This document shows positions 41,259 to 53,575 of a stretch of 64,000 nt of DNA, in pieces; within the stretch, counting starts at the first letter, position 1, and every line of letters begins with the position of its first letter. The notes under the pieces are model-generated. The model made no database searches, was not told where the DNA came from, and was given only the letters and a program-made list of their open reading frames with translations. The position numbers and the translations under genes are program-made. The DNA lies in NCBI RefSeq assembly GCF_013410955.1, contig NZ_JACCCG010000006.1, forward strand, positions 186,001 to 250,000. The letters are read 5' to 3'. Origin of the DNA: Microbacterium sp. AK009. Lineage in GTDB: Bacteria; Actinomycetota; Actinomycetes; Actinomycetales; Microbacteriaceae.

Positions 41259-44192
41259 ATGTTGGTCTTCCTCGGAGTGTTCGCGGCTGCCGCGCTGATC
41301 CTCCCCTGGCTGGTCCATCGCCTGGGAGCACGGGCCTTCTTCTTCGCGGCCGCGGTGTCGGCTGCCGCCTTCGTCTACACCGTCATCCTCGGACCTGGCG
41401 TCCTCGCCGGGAACATTCCGTTCGAGTCATACGACTGGATCCCGCCGCTCGGCATCGAGCTGTCGATGCGCATGACGACCCTGTCGTGGATCCTCGCGCT
41501 CGTCGTCACGGGCGTCGGCGCCCTCGTCCTGCTCTACTGCCGGTGGTACTTCCGCGACAACGCCGAAGGACTCGGGCAGTTCGCCGCGGTGCTGCTCGCG
41601 TTCGCCGGGGCGATGTACGGACTCGTGCTCACCGACGACCTCGTCGTGCTGGTGATGTTCTGGGAGGTCACCAGCGTCCTGTCGTACCTGCTCATCGGCT
41701 ACTACCACCGCCGCGGCGCGAGTCGCCGCTCGGCCCTGCAGGCGCTGCTGGTGACGACGCTGGGTGGGTTGGTGATGCTGATCGGCGTCGTGCTGCTCGT
41801 CGTCGACACCGGAACCTCGAGCATCTCGGAGATCCTCGCCGCCCGGCCCGAAGGCCCGGTCGTCGTCGCCTCCCTCGTGCTGCTGCTCGTCGGCGCGCTC
41901 AGCAAGTCGGCGATCTTCCCGTTCCACTTCTGGCTCCCCGGCGCCATGACCGCGCCGACGCCGGTCAGTGCCTATCTGCACGCCGCGGCGATGGTGAAAG
42001 CCGGCATCTACCTCATCGCCCTGTTCGCCCCGTTCGAGGCGAACGAACCGGGGTGGCGGCCGATCGTCGTCTCGCTGGGCGTCTTCACGATGCTGCTCGG
42101 CGGATTCCAAGCCCTTCGGGAGACCGACCTCAAGCGCCTCTTGGCGTTCGGCACCGTCAGCCAGCTCGGTTTCCTCACCGTCATCCTGGGCTACGGCGTC
42201 CGCGACACCGCACTCGCGGGACTCGCGCTCCTCCTCAGCCATGCGCTGTTCAAGTCGGCGCTCTTCCTCGTCGTCGGCATCATCGACCGCCAGCTCGCCA
42301 CCCGCAACATCGGAGAGCTGTCGGGGCTCGGCCGGCAGGCCCCGGTGCTCGCGACCCTGTCGATCGTCGCCGTCGCCTCGATGGCGGGACTGCCGCCGAC
42401 GATCGGCTTCGTCGCCAAAGAGACCGCGCTCACCGCACTCCTCCACGAGGCCGAGGGCGGCGGAGCCTGGGGGATCGTGGGCTTGCTCGGGGTCGCGGCG
42501 GGTTCGGCGCTGACGATGGCCTACGGCATCCGCTTCGTCTGGGGCGCCTTCTGGACCAAGCGCACCGGGCCCGACGGCGCGGCGCCGAAGCGCACCGAGT
42601 GGCCCGGCGCGCCGGTGGGATTCCTCGCTGCCCCGCTCATCCTCTCCGCCCTCACGCTCGTCGCTGGCCTCGCCGCCCCGGCGGTGGACGCGGTCCTCGC
42701 CACCTACGCCGATGAGGCCCCCCTCGCCACCCCGGGGGTCGCCGAGCCCGAGCCGTACTACCTGGCGCTCTGGCACGGTCTCGAGCCGGCGCTGTTCATC
42801 TCGCTGGGCACGATCGCGCTGGGCGCGGCGATCTTCTGGGCGACAGTGAAGAAGGATGCCGCAAAGCGCGTCCTGCCCTTCGAGGCGTTCGACGTCTACA
42901 ACGCCGTGCTCCGCGGCATCGCCCGCCTGTCGGTGGCCACGACCACCTTCACCCAGCGGGGTTCGCTGCCGGTCTACATCGGCACGATCTTCATCGTCTT
43001 CGTCGTCGCCGAGGCGACCGCCCTGATCATGGGCGGACCCGACTGGCGGGCAGACGTCGACCTGTTCCAGAACCCGGCCCAGTTGGCGATCGCGCCGGTG
43101 ATGATCGTGGCCGGGCTGATCGCCGTCCGCGCGAAGAAGCGCTACACCGGCGTGGTGCTCGTCTCGGTGACAGGGCTGGGAATGGCCGCGCTGTTCGCGA
43201 TCAGCGGCGCCCCCGACCTCGCGCTGACCCAGATCCTCATCGAGACGGTCACCCTCATCGCCTTCGCGCTGGTGCTGCGCCGCATCCCGTCACGGATGGG
43301 GGAGCACAACGCCTCGGTGGCCGCCATTCCGCGGGCCCTCGTCGCCGGAGCCGTCGGCATCACGATGATGGCCGTCGCCGTCATCGCCACCGGTGCGCGT
43401 CTGCAGGATCCGATCTCGGTGGCCTGGCCCGACCTCGCCTACGAGCTGGGGCATGGACGCAACGTGGTCAACGTGGCCCTGGTCGACATCCGCGGGTGGG
43501 ACACGATGGGGGAGCTGGCCGTCCTCATCCTCGCGGCGACCGGCGTCGCATCCCTCGTCTTCGTCACCGACCGCAAAGACAACCTGACCGCGACCAATGC
43601 TCTGCCACGCGTGGGTGGCCGCGACCGCCGACTCCTCGTCGAGACCCCGTCGGGCGTGAAGCCCCGCAACGCCGAGGGAGGGCGCCAGCGCATGGCCTGG
43701 CTCGTGGGTGGGCCGCAGGTGCAGCCGGAGAACCGTTCGATCCTCCTCGAGGTGATCGTGCGGATCCTCTTCCACTCGATCATCATCGTCTCGCTCTACC
43801 TGCTCTTCGCCGGCCACAACCTGCCCGGCGGCGGCTTCGCCGGCGGCCTCGTCGCCGGTATGGCTCTGGTGATGCGGTACGTCGCGGGCGGCCGGTACGA
43901 GCTCGGAGTGGCCGCGCCGACCGACGCCGGGCGCCTGCTCGGGGTCGGCATGTCGATCGCGATCGGGTGCGCCATCGTGCCGCTCCTGTTCGGAGCACCG
44001 CCGCTGACGAGCACCTGGTTCGAGGCCGAGCTCCCGATCCTCGGCCACGTGGAGTTCGTCACCTCCACGCTGTTCGACGTCGGGGTCTACCTCGTCGTCG
44101 TCGGCCTCGTGCTCGACGTGCTGCGCTCGCTCGGTGCCGAGGTCGACCGGCAGATGCAGCGCAGCAAGGCCCGGGGGGTGAGCGTGTCGTGA
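41259..44192 (+). CDS. mnhA: Na+/H+ antiporter subunit A with fused subunit B domain
   Basis: This is the largest subunit of the multi-subunit Mrp (Mnh) antiporter, which exports Na+ in exchange for H+ for pH and salt homeostasis. The 977-aa protein has a complex-I-like antiporter domain (key Glu in VMFWEVTSVLSYLLIGYY at E136; KSAIFPFHFWLPGAMTAPTP). Later helices and a C-terminal MnhB-type domain follow (RILFHSIIIVSLYLLFAGHN; PGGGFAGGLVAG). The A-B fusion explains why no separate mnhB is present. It overlaps mnhC by 4 nt. Confidence 0.95.
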   Translation: MLVFLGVFAAAALILPWLVHRLGARAFFFAAAVSAAAFVYTVILGPGVLAGNIPFESYDWIPPLGIELSMRMTTLSWILALVVTGVGALVLLYCRWYFRDNAEGLGQFAAVLLAFAGAMYGLVLTDDLVVLVMFWEVTSVLSYLLIGYYHRRGASRRSALQALLVTTLGGLVMLIGVVLLVVDTGTSSISEILAARPEGPVVVASLVLLLVGALSKSAIFPFHFWLPGAMTAPTPVSAYLHAAAMVKAGIYLIALFAPFEANEPGWRPIVVSLGVFTMLLGGFQALRETDLKRLLAFGTVSQLGFLTVILGYGVRDTALAGLALLLSHALFKSALFLVVGIIDRQLATRNIGELSGLGRQAPVLATLSIVAVASMAGLPPTIGFVAKETALTALLHEAEGGGAWGIVGLLGVAAGSALTMAYGIRFVWGAFWTKRTGPDGAAPKRTEWPGAPVGFLAAPLILSALTLVAGLAAPAVDAVLATYADEAPLATPGVAEPEPYYLALWHGLEPALFISLGTIALGAAIFWATVKKDAAKRVLPFEAFDVYNAVLRGIARLSVATTTFTQRGSLPVYIGTIFIVFVVAEATALIMGGPDWRADVDLFQNPAQLAIAPVMIVAGLIAVRAKKRYTGVVLVSVTGLGMAALFAISGAPDLALTQILIETVTLIAFALVLRRIPSRMGEHNASVAAIPRALVAGAVGITMMAVAVIATGARLQDPISVAWPDLAYELGHGRNVVNVALVDIRGWDTMGELAVLILAATGVASLVFVTDRKDNLTATNALPRVGGRDRRLLVETPSGVKPRNAEGGRQRMAWLVGGPQVQPENRSILLEVIVRILFHSIIIVSLYLLFAGHNLPGGGFAGGLVAGMALVMRYVAGGRYELGVAAPTDAGRLLGVGMSIAIGCAIVPLLFGAPPLTSTWFEAELPILGHVEFVTSTLFDVGVYLVVVGLVLDVLRSLGAEVDRQMQRSKARGVSVS

Positions 44193-44758
44193 GCGTCTCC
44201 CTCACCCTGATCCTCATCATGGGCGTGCTCTTCGCCTGCGGCGTCTACGCGATGCTCGAGCGCAGCCTCACCCGTGTGCTCATCGGCTTCCTGCTGCTCG
44301 GCAACGCCGCGAACCTGTTCCTCCTGGTGGTGATCGGCCAGCCGGGGATCGCCCCGTTCTTCGGATCCGGCGAACCCGAGGAGATGTCCGATCCCCTTCC
44401 GATGGCGCTGACCCTGACGGCGATCGTCATCACCTTCGCGGTGTCGGCGTTCCTCCTCGCCCTCATTTACCGGTCCTGGCAGCTGGGCCAGGCCGACACC
44501 GTCACCGATGACGAGGCCGACCTGGCGGTGCGCGATCGCGGCGCCGCCGACGAGGACATGATCGACGACGAGACCGAGATCGAAGACACCGATGACGACG
44601 CCACCACCGACTTCGTCGGCCTCGACACCGCGCCGATCACCGTGCTCGGCAGCCGAGACATCTCCGGGGTGCAGGATGACGCCCCGGTGAACCTTCCCGA
44701 AGCGTCGTCGCGTCGGTCGCGGCGGGGCGACTCGACCGAGCCGGGGGGAGACGCATGA
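44189..44758 (+). CDS. mnhC: Na+/H+ antiporter subunit C with acidic C-terminal extension
   Basis: This 189-aa NuoK-like subunit has three membrane helices in the first 100 residues (LILIMGVLFACGVYAML; IGFLLLGNAANLFLLVVIG; TAIVITFAVSAFLLALIY). About 90 residues follow that are strikingly acidic (EDMIDDETEIEDTDDDATTD) and then Ser/Arg-rich. Typical MrpC ends soon after the third helix (about 115 aa). GTG start in a 4-nt overlap with mnhA; the stop overlaps mnhD. Confidence 0.93.
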   Translation: MSVSLTLILIMGVLFACGVYAMLERSLTRVLIGFLLLGNAANLFLLVVIGQPGIAPFFGSGEPEEMSDPLPMALTLTAIVITFAVSAFLLALIYRSWQLGQADTVTDDEADLAVRDRGAADEDMIDDETEIEDTDDDATTDFVGLDTAPITVLGSRDISGVQDDAPVNLPEASSRRSRRGDSTEPGGDA

Positions 44759-46311
44759 TCGCGCTCGTCCCGCTTCTGGCGACCCTCCCGCTCCTCGGCG
44801 CGGCCCTCGCCCTCGTCGCCGGTCGGCACCGGCGCACGCAGGTCGCCATCTCGATCGTCACGCTCACGACCGTCACCGTCATCGCCGCCGTCCTGCTGGT
44901 CGTCGTCGACCAGGGGGGCGAGGCGCTCGCAGTCTCGGTCGGCGACTGGCCGATCCCGTTCGGCATCGTGCTGTACGTCGACCGGCTCTCGGCCCTCCTC
45001 ATCGTCGTCTCGAGCATCGTTCTGCTGGCGGTGCTCCTCTTCTCGGTCGGCCAGGGCGCGGCAGACAACGACGATGAGACGCCGGTGTCGATCTTCCACC
45101 CCTCGTATCTGCTGCTGGCGGCCGGGATCTTCACCGCCTTCATCGCCGGCGACCTGTTCAACCTCTACGTCGGTTTCGAGATCCTCCTCGTCGCGTCGTA
45201 CGTGCTGATCACCCTGGGCAGCACCGAGAACCGCATCCGCACCGGCGTCGTCTACATCGTGGTGTCCCTCGTGTCGTCGATCCTCTTCCTCGCGGCCATC
45301 GCGGCGATCTACGGGGCCCTCGGCACCGTGAACATGGCTCAGATCTCCGAGCGGATGATGGAGCTCCCCCAGGACACGCAGACGGTGCTCCACCTGCTCC
45401 TGCTCGTGGCGTTCAGCATCAAGGCCGCTGTCTTCCCGCTGTCGTTCTGGCTGCCCGACTCGTACCCGACCGCGCCGGCGCCGGTCACGGCGGTGTTCGC
45501 GGGCCTGCTGACCAAGGTGGGCGTATACGCGCTCATCCGCACCGAAACACAGCTGTTCAACGCCAACGACCTGAACTTCCTCCTCATGTGCGTGGCGCTC
45601 GCGACGATGATCGTGGGTGTGCTCGGGGCGATCGCGCAGGCGGAGCTGAAGCGCATCCTCTCGTTCACCCTCGTGAGCCACATCGGGTACATGATCTTCG
45701 GGCTCGCGATCGCGACCCCGGCGGCGATCGGCGCGACGATCTACTACACGGTCCACCACATCGTGGTGCAGACGACCCTCTTCCTCGCGGTGGGCCTCAT
45801 CGAGCGCCGCGCGGGCAGCACCTCGATCCTGCGCGTGAAGGGGCTGATGCGCGCCGCCCCCGTCATCGCGGTGCTGTATTTCATTCCCGCGGTCAATCTC
45901 GGCGGGCTGCCGCCCTTCTCCGGGTTCATCGGCAAATTCGCCCTGTTCGACGCCGCCGCCGAGGTGGGCACGCCGATCATGCTCGTGCTCATCGTCGGCG
46001 GCGTCGTGACGAGCCTGCTCACGCTGTACGCCCTGATGCGCGCGTGGAACCTGTCGTTCTGGCGTGAGGATGAGGACTCCGCCGAGACCGAGGCCCGCAT
46101 CTCGTACCTGGGCCAGGCGCCCGCCGCCGGCATCCAGACCGAACGGCGCGCGATCCCGCGCATCATGACGGCGGCGACGACCGGGATGGTGGCGGTCACC
46201 GTCGCCCTCACGATCTTCGCGGGGCCGCTGTACGGCGTGTGCGAGCGCATCGGTGCCGCGCTGCTCGAACCGATCCAGCTCGTCCAGCTCGAGCAGGAGG
46301 CCGAATCATGA
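44755..46311 (+). CDS. mnhD: Na+/H+ antiporter subunit D
   Basis: This 518-aa complex-I-like antiporter subunit has about 14 helices. The essential Glu is E142 in NLYVGFEILLVASYVLITLG, followed by IKAAVFPLSFWLPDSYPTAP and LLTKVGVYALIR. The C-terminal helices follow KFALFDAAAEVGTPIM. It is coupled on both sides by ATGA overlaps. Confidence 0.95.
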   Translation: MIALVPLLATLPLLGAALALVAGRHRRTQVAISIVTLTTVTVIAAVLLVVVDQGGEALAVSVGDWPIPFGIVLYVDRLSALLIVVSSIVLLAVLLFSVGQGAADNDDETPVSIFHPSYLLLAAGIFTAFIAGDLFNLYVGFEILLVASYVLITLGSTENRIRTGVVYIVVSLVSSILFLAAIAAIYGALGTVNMAQISERMMELPQDTQTVLHLLLLVAFSIKAAVFPLSFWLPDSYPTAPAPVTAVFAGLLTKVGVYALIRTETQLFNANDLNFLLMCVALATMIVGVLGAIAQAELKRILSFTLVSHIGYMIFGLAIATPAAIGATIYYTVHHIVVQTTLFLAVGLIERRAGSTSILRVKGLMRAAPVIAVLYFIPAVNLGGLPPFSGFIGKFALFDAAAEVGTPIMLVLIVGGVVTSLLTLYALMRAWNLSFWREDEDSAETEARISYLGQAPAAGIQTERRAIPRIMTAATTGMVAVTVALTIFAGPLYGVCERIGAALLEPIQLVQLEQEAES

Positions 46312-46910
46312 GCGGCGATCGCGCCCCCGCGCCTCCGGCCCGGGGGGTGCTCGGTGTCACCTGGCGGCAGCTGCCGTTCTTCCTGTGGTTGATCGCCCTG
46401 TGGATGCTGCTGTGGGGGCAGTTCACCGTGCTGGCGTTCCTGACCGGCCTCGTCGCCGCGATCGTCGTCACCCGGGTGTTCCGGCTTCCCCCCGTGTCGC
46501 TGTCGGGCCGCCTGAACATCTGGTTCGGTCTGGTCTTCGTGGCGACGTTCCTCGTCGCGCTCGTGCGCGGATCGCTGCTGGTGGCCTGGCAGACGGTGCG
46601 GCCCGGCAAGCTGCCCGGCGCGGCGATCATCGCGGTCCATCTGCGCACCGACGACGACCTGATCATGACCCACACCGCCGTCACATCCTCACTCATTCCC
46701 GGTTCGCTCGTGCTCGAAGCCGATCGCGACCGGCGGATGCTCTACCTGCACGTGATCGGCGTCGAGGACGACGACGACATCGAGATGCAGAGACAGTCGG
46801 TGCTGGGCTGGGAGGCGCGCATCGTGCGCGCGGTCGGCTCGAAGGCGCAGCTCGAGGTCATCCGCAACGCGACCGTCACCACACCGCGGCAGGGAGGGAC
46901 CCCGACATGA
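46308..46910 (+). CDS. mnhE: Na+/H+ antiporter subunit E
   Basis: This 200-aa MnhE subunit has two to three N-terminal helices (FFLWLIALWMLLWGQFTVLA; NIWFGLVFVATFLVALVRGS). A cytoplasmic ferredoxin-like domain follows with the family motif HTAVTSSLIPGSLVLEADRD, then YLHVIGV. It is somewhat longer than the roughly 160-aa norm because of a C-terminal Arg/Val extension. ATG overlaps the mnhD stop. Confidence 0.94.
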   Translation: MSGDRAPAPPARGVLGVTWRQLPFFLWLIALWMLLWGQFTVLAFLTGLVAAIVVTRVFRLPPVSLSGRLNIWFGLVFVATFLVALVRGSLLVAWQTVRPGKLPGAAIIAVHLRTDDDLIMTHTAVTSSLIPGSLVLEADRDRRMLYLHVIGVEDDDDIEMQRQSVLGWEARIVRAVGSKAQLEVIRNATVTTPRQGGTPT

Positions 46911-47179
46911 CCACCGTGCTCCTCGTGGCGATCTTCGTCATCTTCGTCGTGGCGGCGCTCCTGACGCTGTGGCGCATCGTCGTCGGCCCCTCGATCCTCG
47001 ATCGCGCCGTGGCATCCGATGTCCTCCTGACCGAGGTGCTGTGCGTGCTGGGAGCCGAGATGGCGATCAACCAGCACACCCGGACGCTCCCCGTCCTGCT
47101 CGTCATCGCCGCGGTCGGCGTGTTCGGTTCCATCTCGATCGCCCGGTTCGTCGCCCGGAAGGACACGGTGGAGCGATGA
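46907..47179 (+). CDS. mnhF: Na+/H+ antiporter subunit F
   Basis: This 90-aa membrane subunit has three helices. It carries the MnhF signature LWRIVVGPSILDRAVASDVL and the third helix VIAAVGVFGSISIARFV. It overlaps mnhE by 4 nt and mnhG by 4 nt. Confidence 0.94.
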   Translation: MTTVLLVAIFVIFVVAALLTLWRIVVGPSILDRAVASDVLLTEVLCVLGAEMAINQHTRTLPVLLVIAAVGVFGSISIARFVARKDTVER

Positions 47180-47532
47180 CCGACACCCTCGACCTGATCG
47201 CGCTGGGGCTGATCCTCGCGGGGGCGCTGCTGTGCCTCACGGCCGCCATCGGTCTGATCCGATTCAAAGACGTCGGCTCGCGCCTGCACGCCGCGACGAA
47301 GCCGCAGGTGCTCGGGCTGCTGCTCATCTGCGTCGCCATCGCGCTGTCGCTCCAGGCGTGGCCGGTGGTGGCGTTCCTCGTCCCGGTCATGCTTCTGCAG
47401 ATGGCCACGGCACCGCTGTCGGCCCACATGATCGCCCGGCAGGCGCACCGCAACGGGACCATCGATGATCGTGTCCTGCTCGTCGACGAGCTGGCCGAGC
47501 AGGAGCGCACCCCGCCCGCGGCAGGGGGCTGA
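47176..47532 (+). CDS. mnhG: Na+/H+ antiporter subunit G
   Basis: This 118-aa last subunit of the antiporter has three helices. The family motif is GLIRFKDVGSRLHAATKPQV followed by LGLLLICVAIAL, then ATAPLSAHMIARQAHR. The tail is acidic. It completes A(B)-C-D-E-F-G. It is convergent with the acylase gene, 12 nt away, with no room for a separate terminator. Confidence 0.94.
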   Translation: MTDTLDLIALGLILAGALLCLTAAIGLIRFKDVGSRLHAATKPQVLGLLLICVAIALSLQAWPVVAFLVPVMLLQMATAPLSAHMIARQAHRNGTIDDRVLLVDELAEQERTPPAAGG

Positions 47533-47544
47533 GAGGTCGCCCGG

Positions 47545-50172
47545 TCAGTCCGCCGGGGTCAGCCGCAGCGTGTGCGTGGTCGTCGTCGCGACGGCGTCGG
47601 GCGTGAAGGCCCAGGGGAGCAGCTCCGCGCGCTGCCAGGCCGGAGTCTGATCGACGTAGTTCGGATGGAAGGCGTGGCCGCTCGCGCCGGTGAGATGGTG
47701 CCAGCTCGACCGGTCGAGGTCGGCGAGGTCGACGACCATGCGCATGGAGGGCACGGTCGCCGTCTCGAACCCCTGGCCGAGCACCCAGCCGGTCGCGTTC
47801 GCCACCGAAGAACCTCCGCCGACCGGGTAGGGGCCGCGGTTGAACAGCATCTCGATCGGCGCGATGCCCGAGGTTCCGAAGGTGTCGTTCTTCAGGTCGA
47901 GGGCGTGGAGGTCGCCCCACTCCCACATGGCGGGGTTGTCGCCCTGCAGCTCGACGAGCCGCGCGTAGGCGCCGGTGGCGCTCCGCTCGAGCATCTCGGC
48001 CTGGGTCGACACGTCGAGCCCCTCGTTCTGCCACCACGGTGACGACGCATCGGCGAGGAGCGTGTCGACGACGAGGAACATGCGGGCCTGGTTGCCCGTG
48101 GGCGCGGGCGACTCGCGCTCGCGTACGAAGATGTTCTGCACCAGTTCGTCCCACAGCACGTTGGCGTACGCGGCCGCAGCCGAGCCGGCGTGGTTCTGGC
48201 CGTCCCACCCGCCGAGGAGGTCGAGCGCGGCATCGGTTCCCTCGTCACCGGTGCGCACATCCGCGTAGGCGGCGATGAGGCGCGGGCCCACCCACATCGC
48301 GTTGTCGGCCTGGATGTCGCGCATGTCGGTCGCGGTCAGCGGGCCTTGGGCGATCCGGCGCTCCAGCATCTCGGTGATGCGCGCCGCGCGCCATCCGTAG
48401 TCCCAGTCGCGAGTGAGCTGATAGGAGTAGTCCTCGCCCACGATGGCGTTGTTGGCGGTGACGATGTACCCGGCTTCCGGGTTCAGCGAGACCGGGAGTT
48501 CCTCGAAGGGGATGTAGCCCTGCCAGGCGTAGGCGGACTCCCACCCCGGCTGCGGCAGCGACCCGTCGCCGGCACCGCGGATCGGCAGCTTGCCCGGCGT
48601 CTGGTAGCCGATGTTGCCCGCCGTGTCGGCGTAGACGAGATTCTGGGCCGGCACGTCGAAGAGCGACGCGGCGGTGCGGAACGAGTCGAAATCGCTCGCC
48701 TGGTTGAGGGCGAAGATGGCGGTCGCGGTCGTGCCGGGCTCGAGGGCCGTCCACCGGAGGCTCACGGCGTACTCCCCGTCGGGGGCACCGCCCGGCGCGG
48801 CGGGGGCGCCCTCCGTGCCGACGAACGGGGCGTCGGCGATACCGGCGTACTCGTCGCTCGCGTCGGAGATGAGCGGACCGTTCTCTGTCGCGCGCACCGT
48901 GATCTCGACATCGTCGCCCCCGGCGACCTCGATGGTCTCCGGCCGCGTCGTGAGCGGCAGCAGCTGCCCGTCGCGCCAGTAGGCGTCATCCTGCACTCGC
49001 TCGAGGTACAGGTCGGTGACGTCGGTGGTGAGGTTGGTGAAGCCCCACGCGATGTCGGCGTTGTGGCCGATGATGACGCCCGGCATCCCGGAGAACCCGA
49101 AGCCGGCGACGTCGAAGGGGCAGTTCTGCCGGACGCGTTCGCACTTCAGCTGCACCTGGTGCCAGACGCTCGGGAGCGACGCGCCCAGGTGCGGGTCGTT
49201 GGCCAGGAGCGGCATGCCGGTGTCGGTGAGAGACCCCGACACGACCCACGAGTTGGAGCCGATGCCCTCGCCGATCGGCCCGACGAGGGTGCTCACGGCC
49301 GCGACGACGTCGCCGACCTCGGCCCAGTCGACGGAAGCCTCGACGACCGGTGCGTTCTCGGCCGTTCCGCTCGCGCTCGCCGGCAGGGGGGTACCCGCCT
49401 CGTTGAGGACGGGGACGATCACGGGGTTCCGGTCGAACGGGTAGGTCGGATACAGGTCGGCGAGTTCGTCGGGAGTGAAGGATGCCGCGGCGACCGCGCG
49501 CGTGGTCTCGTCGCCGATGTTCGAGCGGAGGTCCCAGGCCATCGCCTTCAGCCACGCGACGGAGTCCTCCGGCGTCCACGGCTCGATCTCGTAGTCGGGG
49601 TTCTGGAGTCCAAGGACGGCGTACTCGAAGGAGGCGTCCGCACCCTGATGGTCGGCGAGGTAGGCGTTCACCCCGTCGGCGTAGGCGTCGTAGTACGCGC
49701 GGACGGTCGGGTCGAGCGCCGCCACCTCCTGGGCGGCGACCTCGCGCCATCCGAGGGTCCGGAGGAAGATGTCGGTCTGCAGCTGGGATTCCCCGAAGAG
49801 CTCCGACAGTCTGCCGCTCGTGACGTGACGGCGGAAGTCCATCTCCCAGAACCGGTCCTGCGCGTGGACGTATCCCTGGGCGTAGAAGAGATCGCGGGAG
49901 GTCTCGGCGGTGATGGTCGGGATGCCGAGGGCATCGCGCTGCACGCTCACTTCGGCAGTGAGGCCGGAGAGGGCCTTCTCGCCGTCGAGCTGGGGGAAGG
50001 ACCGCTGCACGGAGTAGACGACGACGCTCGCCGCGATGAGCGCGAGCACGACGAGGCCGACGAAGACGGCATAGGCGGTGATCGCGATGCGGCGGCCGAG
50101 GGATCGCTTCGCGGGGGGTTCGGGCTCGTCGAACGGCTCGACGTCGTCGATCACGCCTGCGGGCTTCGTCAT
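47545..50172 (-). CDS. Membrane-anchored penicillin acylase family protein
   Basis: This 875-aa N-terminal-nucleophile amidohydrolase has an N-terminal cytoplasmic tail and an uncleaved signal/anchor (about 28-53, IAITAYAVFVGLVVLALIAA). The alpha-chain follows (IPTITAETSRDLFYAQGYVH), and the self-processing site is GIG/SNSWVVSG with nucleophile Ser306. The beta-chain has NDPHLGASLPSVWH and GEDYSYQLTRDWDYGWRA. Members hydrolyse penicillins, acyl-homoserine lactones or other N-acyl compounds; the substrate is unknown. The 102-nt gap to argG probably holds its promoter. Confidence 0.9.
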   Translation of the reverse strand: MTKPAGVIDDVEPFDEPEPPAKRSLGRRIAITAYAVFVGLVVLALIAASVVVYSVQRSFPQLDGEKALSGLTAEVSVQRDALGIPTITAETSRDLFYAQGYVHAQDRFWEMDFRRHVTSGRLSELFGESQLQTDIFLRTLGWREVAAQEVAALDPTVRAYYDAYADGVNAYLADHQGADASFEYAVLGLQNPDYEIEPWTPEDSVAWLKAMAWDLRSNIGDETTRAVAAASFTPDELADLYPTYPFDRNPVIVPVLNEAGTPLPASASGTAENAPVVEASVDWAEVGDVVAAVSTLVGPIGEGIGSNSWVVSGSLTDTGMPLLANDPHLGASLPSVWHQVQLKCERVRQNCPFDVAGFGFSGMPGVIIGHNADIAWGFTNLTTDVTDLYLERVQDDAYWRDGQLLPLTTRPETIEVAGGDDVEITVRATENGPLISDASDEYAGIADAPFVGTEGAPAAPGGAPDGEYAVSLRWTALEPGTTATAIFALNQASDFDSFRTAASLFDVPAQNLVYADTAGNIGYQTPGKLPIRGAGDGSLPQPGWESAYAWQGYIPFEELPVSLNPEAGYIVTANNAIVGEDYSYQLTRDWDYGWRAARITEMLERRIAQGPLTATDMRDIQADNAMWVGPRLIAAYADVRTGDEGTDAALDLLGGWDGQNHAGSAAAAYANVLWDELVQNIFVRERESPAPTGNQARMFLVVDTLLADASSPWWQNEGLDVSTQAEMLERSATGAYARLVELQGDNPAMWEWGDLHALDLKNDTFGTSGIAPIEMLFNRGPYPVGGGSSVANATGWVLGQGFETATVPSMRMVVDLADLDRSSWHHLTGASGHAFHPNYVDQTPAWQRAELLPWAFTPDAVATTTTHTLRLTPAD

Positions 50173-50274
50173 CGAAGGAGACCTCCAGTCGCGAGACCCG
50201 GTGTCAGACGGCGTGGGCCTCGGTGCCGTTCGGGCGGCACCGGAGAATCGTAACCCGTCGGTCGGGGCGCGCGG

Positions 50275-52777
<2,503 letters not shown>

Positions 52778-53575
52778 TCGCGGCGCCGCCCGACGGCGAC
52801 GACGACCGCGGCGGTGACCACGATCCCGAGGGCGATGACGACGACCCAGAAGGCCACGCCCGTGTACCCGGCGAAGATGAGGTCGGGGTTGTTCGGGTTC
52901 AGGAACGGGTAGGGGTACCAGAAGGGCTGACCTGAGGCCGGGTTGGTGATGAGCGGGCCGCGCACGAGGGTGTACACCACCCATGCGATCGGAAAGATCA
53001 GGATGACGCCGACGTCGCGCCACGGCAGCGCGCGGCGTCCCGGGCCGAGGAACAGATCGAGCAGCAGGAAGAGCGGCGCGATCACGTGCAGGATCTCGTT
53101 CGACCAGGGCACCGTCACCCCCTGCGGGAGGGGCACGTTCCGCAGCAGGGTGTTGTAGACGACGCCGGTGATCACCATGTAGGTCGTGACGCTCGCGAGT
53201 GCCACGGCCACGGCAGCCGGATCGGCCGCGGGCGCGGCATCCGGTGTTCGCCTCCGCCGCACCACAGCCCAGCGCCCGCCGGCCCACAGAAGCACCACGG
53301 CGGCGGCGCAGTTGGAGAGGATCGTGAAGAAGCTGAAGAAGTTCGTCACCACCGTCGGCAGGTGCTGTCCGGCGTCGATGCCGATGCCGATGGTGCGGAC
53401 GGCCTGTCCGATCACGGCGACGATGATCGCGACCGCGGCGAGGAGGCGCAGGACGTTCCACGCGGCGGCCCAGCGAGAGGATGCCAGCATGGGCCGACTC
53501 TAGCGGCGGTCCGGGGGCGTGGGGGGCTCGCCCGATAGGATCGGGTGTAACCGTCCGACAACGGGGGAGTGGGCC

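Noticed and set aside
40405..41331. Overlapping Pro/Arg/Gly-rich frames in the repeat region
   Set aside because: They are generated by C-rich low complexity and palindromic repeats; none has a recognisable domain or ribosome-binding site.
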